DNA from: Pseudalkalibacillus berkeleyi | GTDB taxonomy: Bacteria > Bacillota > Bacilli > Bacillales > Fictibacillaceae | Length of the DNA stretch: 64,000 bases | Assembly: GCF_021608225.1 (NCBI RefSeq) | Contig: NZ_JAKIJS010000001.1 | Span: forward strand, 992,001-1,056,000 | Reading direction: 5' to 3' | The notes under the pieces: generated by a model | Databases searched by the model: none | Seen by the model: the letters and a program-made list of their open reading frames with translations, nothing else | What the model was told of the DNA's origin: nothing | Shown: positions 56,955-64,000 of the stretch, piece by piece | How the letters are laid out: each line of letters starts with the position of its first letter | How positions within the stretch are numbered: position 1 is the stretch's first letter | Translations under genes and position numbers: made by a program

Positions 56955-57215
56955 ATGGAAATATTAAAAGTTTCAGCAAAGTCCAATCCAAATTCTGTAG
57001 CTGGCGCATTAGCCGGAGTCCTCCGTGAACGTGGTAATGCCGAAATTCAGGCGATCGGTGCCGGTGCCTTGAACCAAGCAGTGAAAGCTGTAGCGATTGC
57101 ACGAGGATTTGTAGCACCCAGTGGAGTTGACCTCATTTGTATCCCTGCATTTACAGATATCATGATTGAAGGCGAAGAAAGAACAGCGATTAAATTAATT
57201 GTTGAACCGCGATAA
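56955..57215 (+). CDS. spoVS: Stage V sporulation protein S
   Basis: This 86-residue Alba-fold protein is nearly invariant among spore formers: MEILKVSAKSNPNSVAGALA, ERGNAEIQAIGAGALNQAVKAVAIARGF and CIPAFTDIMIEGEERTAIKL are all standard. It is needed for spore coat assembly and stage V progress in B. subtilis. It starts at ATG 56955 behind aaggaggt. Length matches exactly. A strong terminator follows. Confidence 0.98.
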   Translation: MEILKVSAKSNPNSVAGALAGVLRERGNAEIQAIGAGALNQAVKAVAIARGFVAPSGVDLICIPAFTDIMIEGEERTAIKLIVEPR

Positions 57216-57223
57216 TGTCACTT

Positions 57224-57258
57224 AACCTGTTTGTTCGGTATTGAACAAACAGGTTTTT
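57224..57258 (+). terminator. Terminator after spoVS
   Basis: AACCTGTTTGTTC (57224-57236) pairs perfectly with GAACAAACAGGTT (57243-57255), loop GGTATT, followed by TTT. Confidence 0.92.
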
Positions 57259-57325
57259 AGTGTGCAGGGATTCAAATCGAGAAGTAGTTTACATAATAAA
57301 TTACCGTGTAACAGAAGGATTATCG

Positions 57326-57365
57326 AACTTGGCACCTAATGTATTAGGTACCAGGTTTTCTTTTG
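57326..57365 (+). terminator. Second hairpin with T-rich tail between spoVS and the dipeptidase gene
   Basis: AACTTGG (57326-57332) and ACCTAAT (57334-57340) pair with ATTAGGT (57343-57349) and CCAGGTT (57351-57357), followed by TTCTTTTG. It may be a second terminator or part of a leader for the next gene. Confidence 0.6.
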
Positions 57366-57467
57366 ATTTATTTTCTCGAATAATTTAGTTTAGAATGAAT
57401 CCAAAATACCAATACTGTATAGCTGAAACGGAACAATTTGTTTCGATTTCTCAAGGGGATGATGACA

Positions 57468-58391
57468 TTGATGGTGTTCGATGCACATTGTGATGCCTTA
57501 TTGAAGATGTGGAGGGATCCTCAACTTACGCTTAGAAGTTCAAATGACCTACAAGTATCCTACCAAGGAATGAAATGTGTAGGATCAAAGGTACAATGCT
57601 TTGCAATTTTTGTACCTGATGATGTTGTTGGAGATGCTAGGTTTCAAGCTGCAATAGATATGATTCACATCTTTCATGAAAAGGTCGTCAAGCCCTATCC
57701 TGATTTGAAGATGGTCAGCTCGAAAGAAGATATCCTACAGTTAAGGGAACATGAAGTTGGGGTTATGCTCACCCTCGAAGGGTGTGGACCAGTAGCGAAT
57801 GACTTAACGCGGTTATCAACACTCATTCAATTAGGTGTACGTTCAGTTGGGCTTACTTGGAATTACGCAAATGACTTAGCAGATGGAGTTCTTGAAGAGC
57901 GACAATCTGGTCTATCCAATCTCGGAAAACAAGCGGTACAACTTCTTCATAAGGAAAAGGTGTGGACGGATGTATCGCATTTAACAGAGGCTGGTTTTTG
58001 GGATGTACTCCAACATACAAACTATGTTATTGCATCTCATTCTAATGTTAGGGCGCTCTGTAATCATCCGAGAAATTTAAATGATCAACAAATTAAAGCG
58101 TTAATTAAAAAGAATAGTGTAATTGGTATAACATTCGTTCCTTACTTTTTGAGTGAGCGTTCTCCAGTTTATATGAATGAAGTCATCAAACATATAGATT
58201 ATGTAGCATCGATGGGAGGCGTAAACAACATCGGATTTGGATCTGATTTTGATGGTATCTCGGAAACAGTAAGAGGTTTGGAATCGATATTTGGGTACGA
58301 AAGTCTCATAAATGAGTTGTTGAAGCATTTTTCAGAAGATAATGTTAGAGGATTTTGTTTTAACAATTTTTACAATCGCATCTGTTTTTAG
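57468..58391 (+). CDS. Membrane dipeptidase family (M19) peptidase
   Basis: A 307-residue renal-dipeptidase-type amidohydrolase. Expected zinc ligands are visible: FDAHCD near the start, the glutamate in MLTLEGCGPV, two histidines in IASHSNVRALCNHPRN, and the aspartate in IGFGSDFDGI. Such enzymes cut dipeptides, including those with a D-residue. The start is uncertain: TTG 57468 is nine bases after aagggg, and ATG 57471 follows directly. Starts further upstream lie before or within that site. The C-terminus (GFCFNNFYNRICF) looks complete. A homologous gene occurs near spoVS in some Bacillaceae but not in B. subtilis. Substrate unknown. Confidence 0.85.
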   Translation: MMVFDAHCDALLKMWRDPQLTLRSSNDLQVSYQGMKCVGSKVQCFAIFVPDDVVGDARFQAAIDMIHIFHEKVVKPYPDLKMVSSKEDILQLREHEVGVMLTLEGCGPVANDLTRLSTLIQLGVRSVGLTWNYANDLADGVLEERQSGLSNLGKQAVQLLHKEKVWTDVSHLTEAGFWDVLQHTNYVIASHSNVRALCNHPRNLNDQQIKALIKKNSVIGITFVPYFLSERSPVYMNEVIKHIDYVASMGGVNNIGFGSDFDGISETVRGLESIFGYESLINELLKHFSEDNVRGFCFNNFYNRICF

Positions 58392-58456
58392 TATATTTGA
58401 AGTAGTCAAATAGGTGGGATGATTTTCGTCAGAATACTTGCATTTTTATAGTGTTA

Positions 58457-58491
58457 GGTCTATTATTGAAAACGTTATAGACCATTTTTTC
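58457..58491 (+). terminator. Terminator after the dipeptidase gene
   Basis: GGTCTAT (58457-58463) pairs with ATAGACC (58477-58483), followed by ATTTTTTC. Confidence 0.82.
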
Positions 58492-58599
58492 TTCCCAAAT
58501 TTTAGAAGGTTTTACATAATACCATCTATTTGGTTGAAAGAGTATTTCGATATAGTATGAGTTTTAAAGATTGGAACAAAAGAAGGGGTGGAGTTCTAC

Positions 58600-60336
58600 A
58601 TGGTAGATCAACTTTCATGGAAAGTTGGCGGACAACAAGGTGAAGGAATTGATAGTACTGGTGAAGTATTTTCACTTGCTCAAAACCGACTAGGTTATTA
58701 CCTATATACTTACCGCCACTTTTCTTCTCGAATTAAAGGTGGTCACACGAACAACAAGATTCGTGTTTCTACAAAAGATATCGGTGCAGTTTCAGACGAT
58801 TTAGACATACTGGTTGCGTTTGACCAAGAAACAATTGATGTAAACTACCACGAACTACATAGTGAAGGTATTATTATAGCAGACTCCAAATTTAATCCAA
58901 CAGCTCCAGAAGACTGTAAAGCTAAATTATTTGCAGTCCCATTCACAGAAATTGCGAATGACTTAGGTACATCGTTAATGAAGAATATGGTTGCTATTGG
59001 GGCAACAAGTGCCATTCTTGGCCAATCAACTGAAGAATACCGAGAAATTGTTCAAGAAGTATATGGGCGTAAAGGTGATAAAGTCGTAGAAAAGAATATG
59101 GAAGCACTTCGTCAAGGTGCTGAATATTTCAATGAACAAGCTGGTGGTCCAATTGAGAGACTTCAACTTGAAAAGGCCGACGGCAAGAAACGAATGTTCA
59201 TGATTGGTAACGACGCGATTTCACTAGGATTTCTAGTAGGTGGCGTGCGTTTCATGTCTGCTTATCCAATTACACCTGCTTCTGAAATTATGGAATATAT
59301 GATCAAACACTTACCAGATTACGGTGGAACAGTGATACAAACAGAGGATGAAATTGCTGCTGCAACAATGGCAATCGGTGCGAATTATGCTGGGGTACGT
59401 ACTATTACTGCATCAGCAGGTCCCGGTCTTTCATTAATGATGGAAGCAATCGGACTTTCTGGTATTACAGAGACACCTCTCGTTATTGTGGATACACAAC
59501 GAGGCGGTCCATCAACCGGACTTCCAACAAAGCAGGAGCAATCTGACTTAATGGCGATGATCTATGGTACACATGGAGAAATCCCTAAAGTCGTAATGGC
59601 GCCAAGTACAGCGGAAGAAGCCTTCTATGATGCTGTAGAAGCATTGAATATTGCTGAGGAATATCAATGCCCAGTTATTCTACTCTCTGATTTGCAGTTA
59701 TCGTTAGGTAAACAGTCTGTTCAACCTCTAGATTATAGCAAGGTTGAAATCCGTCGCGGAAAATTACAACAAGGTGAGCTACCTGAGCTTGAAGCAAAGG
59801 AATATTTCAAGCGATACGAAGTGACAGAAGATGGTGTTTCACCACGTGTCATCCCAGGACAAAAGAGTGGTATACACCATGTTACAGGTGTTGAACACGA
59901 TCAAACTGGAAAGCCTTCTGAAGTTGCATCCAATCGTCAGGCAATGATGGATAAGCGTCATCGTAAGCTGAACAACTTGAAGTTCAATCAACCTATTTTT
60001 ACAAATAAAAAACATGAAGATGCGGATTTACTCGTCGTTGGTTTCAACTCTACGAGAGGGGCGATCGAAGAAATGATGCCTCGTCTAGAAGAGGATGGCA
60101 TCAAGGTGAATCATGCGCACGTTCGACTCGTACATCCATTTCCTGCTGAAGAGATGAAAGAACTTGTTGACTCAGCTAAGAAGGTAGTTGTAGTAGAAAA
60201 CAACTCGACTGGACAACTTGCGAATATCATGAAAATGAATATTGGAAACTTAGATAAAATTAATAATGTACTGAAATACAACGGCAACCCATTCTTGCCT
60301 TCAGAAATTTACGCAAAATGCAAGGAGCTGTTATAA
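58600..60336 (+). CDS. korA: 2-oxoacid:ferredoxin oxidoreductase, fused gamma/alpha subunit
   Basis: A 578-residue subunit with the gamma domain (about 10-185; GGQQGEGIDSTGEVFSLAQNRLGYYLYTY, RIKGGHTNNKIRVS) fused to the alpha domain (about 200-578; SAYPITPASEIMEYM, TASAGPGLSLMMEAIGLSG, VDTQRGGPSTGLPTKQEQSDL). With the beta subunit it oxidises a 2-oxoacid to an acyl-CoA and reduces ferredoxin. Whether 2-oxoglutarate or pyruvate is the substrate cannot be decided by eye. The two-gene layout is the aerobic Bacillus/archaeal type. ATG 58600 follows aaggggtgg by eight bases; a GTG within that site is rejected. Confidence 0.92.
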   Translation: MVDQLSWKVGGQQGEGIDSTGEVFSLAQNRLGYYLYTYRHFSSRIKGGHTNNKIRVSTKDIGAVSDDLDILVAFDQETIDVNYHELHSEGIIIADSKFNPTAPEDCKAKLFAVPFTEIANDLGTSLMKNMVAIGATSAILGQSTEEYREIVQEVYGRKGDKVVEKNMEALRQGAEYFNEQAGGPIERLQLEKADGKKRMFMIGNDAISLGFLVGGVRFMSAYPITPASEIMEYMIKHLPDYGGTVIQTEDEIAAATMAIGANYAGVRTITASAGPGLSLMMEAIGLSGITETPLVIVDTQRGGPSTGLPTKQEQSDLMAMIYGTHGEIPKVVMAPSTAEEAFYDAVEALNIAEEYQCPVILLSDLQLSLGKQSVQPLDYSKVEIRRGKLQQGELPELEAKEYFKRYEVTEDGVSPRVIPGQKSGIHHVTGVEHDQTGKPSEVASNRQAMMDKRHRKLNNLKFNQPIFTNKKHEDADLLVVGFNSTRGAIEEMMPRLEEDGIKVNHAHVRLVHPFPAEEMKELVDSAKKVVVVENNSTGQLANIMKMNIGNLDKINNVLKYNGNPFLPSEIYAKCKELL

Positions 60337-60337
60337 G

Positions 60338-61204
60338 ATGGCAACATTTAAAGACTTTCGTAACCAAGTAAAACCAAATTGGTGTCCAGGTTGTGGAGAT
60401 TTCTCAGTACAAGCAGCAATCCAACGTGCTTCAGCAAACATCGGTCTAGAACCTGATGATTTAGCAGTTGTATCAGGTATTGGGTGTTCCGGTCGTATTT
60501 CTGGCTACATTAATTCATATGGTTTCCACGGGATTCATGGTCGTTCTCTACCAATTGCTCAAGGTGTTAAGATGGCGAACCGTGATCTTACAGTAATTGC
60601 TTCTGGTGGAGATGGTGATGGATTTGCAATTGGTATGGGGCACACGATCCACGCAATTCGCCGTAATATCAATGTTACGTATATCGTAATGGATAACCAA
60701 ATTTACGGATTAACTAAAGGTCAAACTTCTCCCCGTTCAGATTTTGGCTTTAAAACAAAAAGTACACCTGAAGGTTCTGTAGAGTCGTCCATTTCTATTA
60801 TGGAGACAGCGTTGACTGCAGGAGCGACTTTTGTAGCCCAAAGCTTCTCGAGTGACTTGAAAGAATTGACTTCATTAATTGAACAAGGCATTCAACATGA
60901 AGGATTCTCACTCATAAATGTATTCAGCCCTTGTGTAACATACAACAAGGTAAATACGTATGATTGGTTTAAAGAAAACCTTGTTAGTTTATCTGATATT
61001 GAGAATTATGATGCGAACAATCGAATGGTTGCCATGCAAACGTTGATGGAAAACAATGGACTTGTTAAAGGTTTGATCTATCAGAATACTGAGAAGAAGT
61101 CATATCAGGATCTTGCCCATGGATATAGTGAAACTGCACTTTCAAAGGCAGACCTAAGTATCGATGAAAAACAATTTGAAAAACTGGTCTCTGAATTTAT
61201 GTAA
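60338..61204 (+). CDS. korB: 2-oxoacid:ferredoxin oxidoreductase, beta subunit
   Basis: A 288-residue thiamine-diphosphate-binding subunit. The TPP/Mg motif is in IASGGDGDGFAIGMGHTIHAIRRN ... VMDNQIYGLTKGQTSPRS. An N-terminal WCPGCGDF and GIGCSGR supply cysteines that may ligate an iron-sulfur cluster. Its ATG is one base after the korA stop with aaggag as ribosome binding site, so synthesis is coupled. A good terminator follows. No ferredoxin gene is in the window. Confidence 0.93.
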   Translation: MATFKDFRNQVKPNWCPGCGDFSVQAAIQRASANIGLEPDDLAVVSGIGCSGRISGYINSYGFHGIHGRSLPIAQGVKMANRDLTVIASGGDGDGFAIGMGHTIHAIRRNINVTYIVMDNQIYGLTKGQTSPRSDFGFKTKSTPEGSVESSISIMETALTAGATFVAQSFSSDLKELTSLIEQGIQHEGFSLINVFSPCVTYNKVNTYDWFKENLVSLSDIENYDANNRMVAMQTLMENNGLVKGLIYQNTEKKSYQDLAHGYSETALSKADLSIDEKQFEKLVSEFM

Positions 61205-61218
61205 TGACTGCGTTCATG

Positions 61219-61251
61219 AAGCCCCTCCTTTTACGGTTAGGGGCTTTTTAC
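61219..61251 (+). terminator. Terminator after korB
   Basis: AAGCCCCT (61219-61226) pairs with AGGGGCTT (61239-61246), followed by TTTA. Confidence 0.87.
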
Positions 61252-61534
61252 TTTTTGGTCCAGATAAATGTTATTTTTAAAACTCATTACCTTTCCGACG
61301 GCATTAGAAAAACGGAAGCGACCTACTAAATCAACAACAACACTAACAGGGTTACTTTTTTAGTCCGAGATTTTCGGGTATAGTTTATTTGTTGATGCAA
61401 AGACTGATGATAGAGTCTTCATCCAGCAGTGATGTGCAGCTGTTCGCGTGAGAAGGACACGTCTTTACTCTCGAATGTTGTCATGATACAATTTTCTAGG
61501 GAACTTATTGTTTAAACTTAAAGGAGTGTTCATC
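61252..61534 (+). promoter_or_regulatory. korB-tdh intergenic region with a structured tdh leader
   Basis: A -10-like TATAGT (61379-61384) is followed by three successive stem-loops. First: GATG (61394-61397) and AAGACT (61400-61405) pair with AGTCTT (61414-61419) and CATC (61420-61423). Second: CAGC...GCTG around 61424-61442. Third: CGTG (61447-61450) with CACG (61458-61461). The ribosome binding site aaggagtg is at 61521. No riboswitch family was recognised. A threonine- or glycine-related regulation is only a guess from the genes downstream. Confidence 0.35.
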
Positions 61535-62575
61535 TTGAACGGAAAAATGAAAGCGATTGTAAAACACCATCGTGATAAAGGCGCAAGGTTAGAGATGGTG
61601 GACATCCCTCAAATAAATGAAAACGAAGTACTTATTAAAGTGAAAGCAACATCAATTTGTGGGACAGATGTACATATTTATGCTTGGGACGAGTGGTCAG
61701 CTAGTCGTGTTAATCCTCCATATGTTTTCGGACATGAATTTGCTGGGGAAGTCGTAGAGATTGGTGAAGATGTAACAAATGTGAAGATCGGTGATTCAGT
61801 TTCTGCTGAAACGCACATCGTATGCGGAGAATGTCCGCAATGTTTGACAGGAAACGCACATATTTGTCGCAACACAAAAATTATAGGTGTAGATATTGAC
61901 GGATGCTTTGCGGAGTATGTAGCATTACCTGCAAAGAACCTATGGAAAAATGACGCTGAAATGCCGATGTCAGTCGGTTCAGTTCAAGAACCTATGGGAA
62001 ATGCTGTCCATACCGTGCTTGCTGGAGATGTCGCTGGAAAAACGGTATCGATCATTGGTTGCGGACCAATCGGATTAATGGCTGTAGGTGTGGCTAAAGC
62101 AGCAGGCGCATCACAAGTGATAGCCTATGATTTAAATGAATATCGGTTGGAGCTAGCAAAAGAAATGGGTGCGACGACTATCGTTAATTCTAAAGAACAA
62201 GACCCAGTGCAAGTCGCTATGGAATTGACTGATGGAAACGGTGTTGAAGTTGTCTGTGAAATGTCTGGTCATCCAGTCGCGATCGACCAAGGGTTCAAAA
62301 TGCTAACAAACGGAGGTCGCATGTCGATCCTTAGCTTACCTGTCAAGCCTGTACAAGTTGATATTACAAACGATATCGTGTTTAAAGGTATTACTGTACA
62401 AGGAATTACGGGACGTAAAATGTATGAAACATGGCGCCAAGTAGCTGGATTGTTGGAATCTGGACAAGTTGATGTCAAGAAAATGATTACACATGAATTT
62501 TCACTTGAGGACTTTGAAAAAGGGTTCGACTTGATGCTAGAAGGGAAATGTGGAAAAGTCGTACTAAAACCATAA
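61535..62575 (+). CDS. tdh: L-threonine 3-dehydrogenase
   Basis: This 346-residue zinc-dependent medium-chain dehydrogenase oxidises threonine to 2-amino-3-ketobutyrate with NAD+. The catalytic zinc site is Cys42 in SICGTDVHIYAWDEW and the GHEFAGEV His-Glu. The structural zinc cysteines are in VCGECPQCLTGNAHIC. The NAD loop is IGCGPIGLMAVGVAKAAGA. TTG 61535 is chosen, six bases after aaggagtg, giving the length of B. subtilis Tdh (347); an ATG four codons later is possible. kbl follows and takes the product. Confidence 0.95.
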   Translation: MNGKMKAIVKHHRDKGARLEMVDIPQINENEVLIKVKATSICGTDVHIYAWDEWSASRVNPPYVFGHEFAGEVVEIGEDVTNVKIGDSVSAETHIVCGECPQCLTGNAHICRNTKIIGVDIDGCFAEYVALPAKNLWKNDAEMPMSVGSVQEPMGNAVHTVLAGDVAGKTVSIIGCGPIGLMAVGVAKAAGASQVIAYDLNEYRLELAKEMGATTIVNSKEQDPVQVAMELTDGNGVEVVCEMSGHPVAIDQGFKMLTNGGRMSILSLPVKPVQVDITNDIVFKGITVQGITGRKMYETWRQVAGLLESGQVDVKKMITHEFSLEDFEKGFDLMLEGKCGKVVLKP

Positions 62576-62672
62576 TAGCTATGTTTTGCTTAATGAAATT
62601 TATATTCACCTGAAAAATTTAGCAAGAATTCATTTTTAAAAGCAATGATGATTATGATAGGAGGAATGAACA

Positions 62673-63851
62673 ATGAAAGGTTTTGAGTATCTACAAAACG
62701 AATTGGACGAAATGAAATCCGAAGGTGTATTCCGTGAATTGATTCCTTTAGAAACAGAGCAAGGATCAAAAGTAGTCATTAAAGGGAAAGAAGTTATTCA
62801 ACTCTCCTCTAATAACTATTTAGGATTAACCGATCACCCACGTATGAAGCAAGCTGCTTTAAATGCGGTTGAGAAATACGGTGTTGGTACAGGATCAGTT
62901 CGAACGATCGCTGGAACGTTAAGCATGCACGAAGAATTTGAGCGTAAACTAGCGGAGTTTAAACATACTGAAGCTTCACTTGTATTTCAATCAGGATTTA
63001 CGACAAACCAAGGGGTCTTATCCTCTATATTAGGTAAAGAGGATGTTGTAATCTCAGATGAATTGAACCATGCTTCGATCATTGATGGGATCCGGTTGAC
63101 GAAAGCAGCACGTAAAATTTATAAGCACGTCGACGTAGAGGACTTAGAAAGAGCACTAAAGGAATCTGCTGAATATAGAGTTCGTCTAGTTGTAACAGAC
63201 GGTGTTTTCTCAATGGACGGTAATATCGCGCCATTACCTGAAATCGTTGAACTTTGCGAAAAGTATGATGCGATTCTAATGGTAGATGATGCGCATTCAA
63301 GTGGTGTATTAGGAAGAAATGGTCGCGGTTCAATTGATCACTTTGATCTCAATGGACGTGTTCATATTCAAGTGGGTACTTTAAGTAAAGCGATTGGTGT
63401 ATTAGGTGGTTACGTAGCTAGTACTCAAGCGTTGAGAGATTATTTAGTCCATAAAGGACGCCCGTTCCTGTTTAGTACATCTCATCCCCCTGCAGTAACT
63501 GAAGCATGTTCTGCTGCGATTGATGTACTACTAGAAGAACCTGAACTAATTGATAAGTTATGGGACAATGCGAAATTCTTCAAGGATGGCTTACAAAAAC
63601 TAGGGTTTGACACTGGTAAAAGTGAAACCCCAATTACACCAGTAATTGTTGGAGATGCGACCCTTTGTCACGAGCTTTCAGACAAGCTATTTGAATATGG
63701 CGTATTTGCACAGGGAATCGGATTCCCAACAGTAGCAAAAGGTCAAGCGAGAGTCCGTACAATCGTAACAGCCCAACATACGAAAGAAGAGCTTCAAGAA
63801 GCCTTGGATGCATTTGAAAAAGCAGGTAAAGAGCTAAATATTATTAAGTAA
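62673..63851 (+). CDS. kbl: Glycine C-acetyltransferase (2-amino-3-ketobutyrate CoA ligase)
   Basis: This 392-residue PLP enzyme of the alpha-oxoamine synthase family cleaves 2-amino-3-ketobutyrate with CoA to glycine and acetyl-CoA, completing threonine breakdown begun by Tdh. The PLP lysine is Lys239 in [27 protein letters not shown] supplies the PLP-contacting Asp and His, and [14 protein letters not shown] is conserved. It starts at ATG 62673 behind ataggagg. KBL rather than 8-amino-7-oxononanoate synthase (BioF) is favoured by the tdh linkage; by sequence alone the two are close. Confidence 0.95.
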   Translation: MKGFEYLQNELDEMKSEGVFRELIPLETEQGSKVVIKGKEVIQLSSNNYLGLTDHPRMKQAALNAVEKYGVGTGSVRTIAGTLSMHEEFERKLAEFKHTEASLVFQSGFTTNQGVLSSILGKEDVVISDELNHASIIDGIRLTKAARKIYKHVDVEDLERALKESAEYRVRLVVTDGVFSMDGNIAPLPEIVELCEKYDAILMVDDAHSSGVLGRNGRGSIDHFDLNGRVHIQVGTLSKAIGVLGGYVASTQALRDYLVHKGRPFLFSTSHPPAVTEACSAAIDVLLEEPELIDKLWDNAKFFKDGLQKLGFDTGKSETPITPVIVGDATLCHELSDKLFEYGVFAQGIGFPTVAKGQARVRTIVTAQHTKEELQEALDAFEKAGKELNIIK

Positions 63852-63879
63852 GCTTTTAAATAGGATGTATGAATTAGAT

Positions 63880-63918
63880 CAAGGGTAAGTAGAATTCATT
63901 TTACTTGCCCTTGTTTTT
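63880..63918 (+). terminator. Terminator after kbl
   Basis: CAAGGGTAAGTA (63880-63891) pairs with TACTTGCCCTTG (63902-63913), one T-G pair, followed by TTTTT. Confidence 0.9.
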
Positions 63919-63952
63919 GTCTTTTATGGAACAAATACTGCCCATTACTTAA

Positions 63953-63981
63953 TGGTCAAGAGGTTATGAATTTGTTATAAT
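63953..63981 (+). promoter_or_regulatory. Promoter at the right edge, probably of the next gene
   Basis: TGGTCA (63953-63958), a 17-base spacer, TATAAT (63976-63981). In Bacillus the next gene is miaB; no coding sequence for it is visible before the window ends. Confidence 0.55.
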
Positions 63982-64000
63982 AAACGAGTTATGTACAAAG

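Noticed and set aside
1-64000. CRISPR arrays, tRNA or rRNA genes, prophage or integrative element
   Set aside because: No regularly spaced direct repeats, no CCA-ended cloverleaf or rRNA blocks, and no integrase, phage or conjugation genes; gene order is core chromosome throughout.

Overview
This 64 kb window is chromosomal core sequence of an endospore-forming, motile, low-GC Bacillota, most likely a member of the Bacillaceae. The evidence is gene content and order: the end of the flagellar/chemotaxis operon (FapA-family gene, swrB), rpsB-tsf-pyrH-frr-uppS-cdsA-dxr-rasP-proS-polC, rimP-nusA-rnpM-ylxQ-infB-ylxP-rbfA-truB-ribF-rpsO-pnp, ylxY-mlpA-ymxH-spoVFAB-asd-dapG-dapA, tepA-ylzJ-spoIIIE-nupR, ymfF-ymfH-ymfI-ymfJ-ymfK-rodZ-pgsA-cinA-recA, rny-ymdB-spoVS and tdh-kbl. 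This follows the Bacillus subtilis map around 145-155 degrees almost gene for gene. Every gene I accept is on the plus strand. Two families of GC-richer intergenic repeats resemble repeats I associate with halotolerant Bacillaceae (Halobacillus/Pontibacillus type), but the genus cannot be fixed from the sequence.

Layout. 1-2.0 kb: end of the motility operon. 2.1-9.7 kb: translation factors, UMP kinase, ribosome recycling, isoprenoid and phospholipid precursor enzymes, site-2 protease. 10.2-16.3 kb: proS and polC. 16.5-26.3 kb: transcription/translation/ribosome-maturation operon, S15 and PNPase. 26.6-31.0 kb: sporulation-linked genes and dipicolinate synthase. 31.1-34.6 kb: aspartate/diaminopimelate enzymes, which supply the substrate for dipicolinate and the peptidoglycan cross-link residue. 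34.8-38.4 kb: TepA, YlzJ, a candidate small structured RNA and the SpoIIIE DNA translocase. 38.7-44.4 kb: GntR regulator plus a complete nucleoside ABC importer. 44.6-50.9 kb: the EF-P modification genes ymfF/ymfH/ymfI, small conserved genes, RodZ and PgsA. 51.0-57.2 kb: CinA, RecA (with SOS box), RNase Y, YmdB, SpoVS (with a sigma-H-like promoter). 57.5-63.9 kb: membrane dipeptidase family protein, two-subunit 2-oxoacid:ferredoxin oxidoreductase, and threonine catabolism to glycine.

Differences from the B. subtilis order: rnjB (RNase J2) is missing between dapA and tepA; pbpX is missing between recA and rny, where a 778-base gene-poor stretch holds a palindrome, a hairpin and at most a tiny ORF; the nupNOPQ importer sits next to its likely regulator; a dipeptidase and an oxoacid oxidoreductase lie between spoVS and tdh.

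No tRNA, rRNA, CRISPR array, prophage, insertion sequence or known riboswitch was recognised. The least explained signals are a compact promoter-hairpin-terminator unit of about 100 nt in front of spoIIIE (candidate ncRNA), structured leaders before rpsB, rpsO, rimP and tdh, two dispersed intergenic repeat families, and the recA-rny gap.
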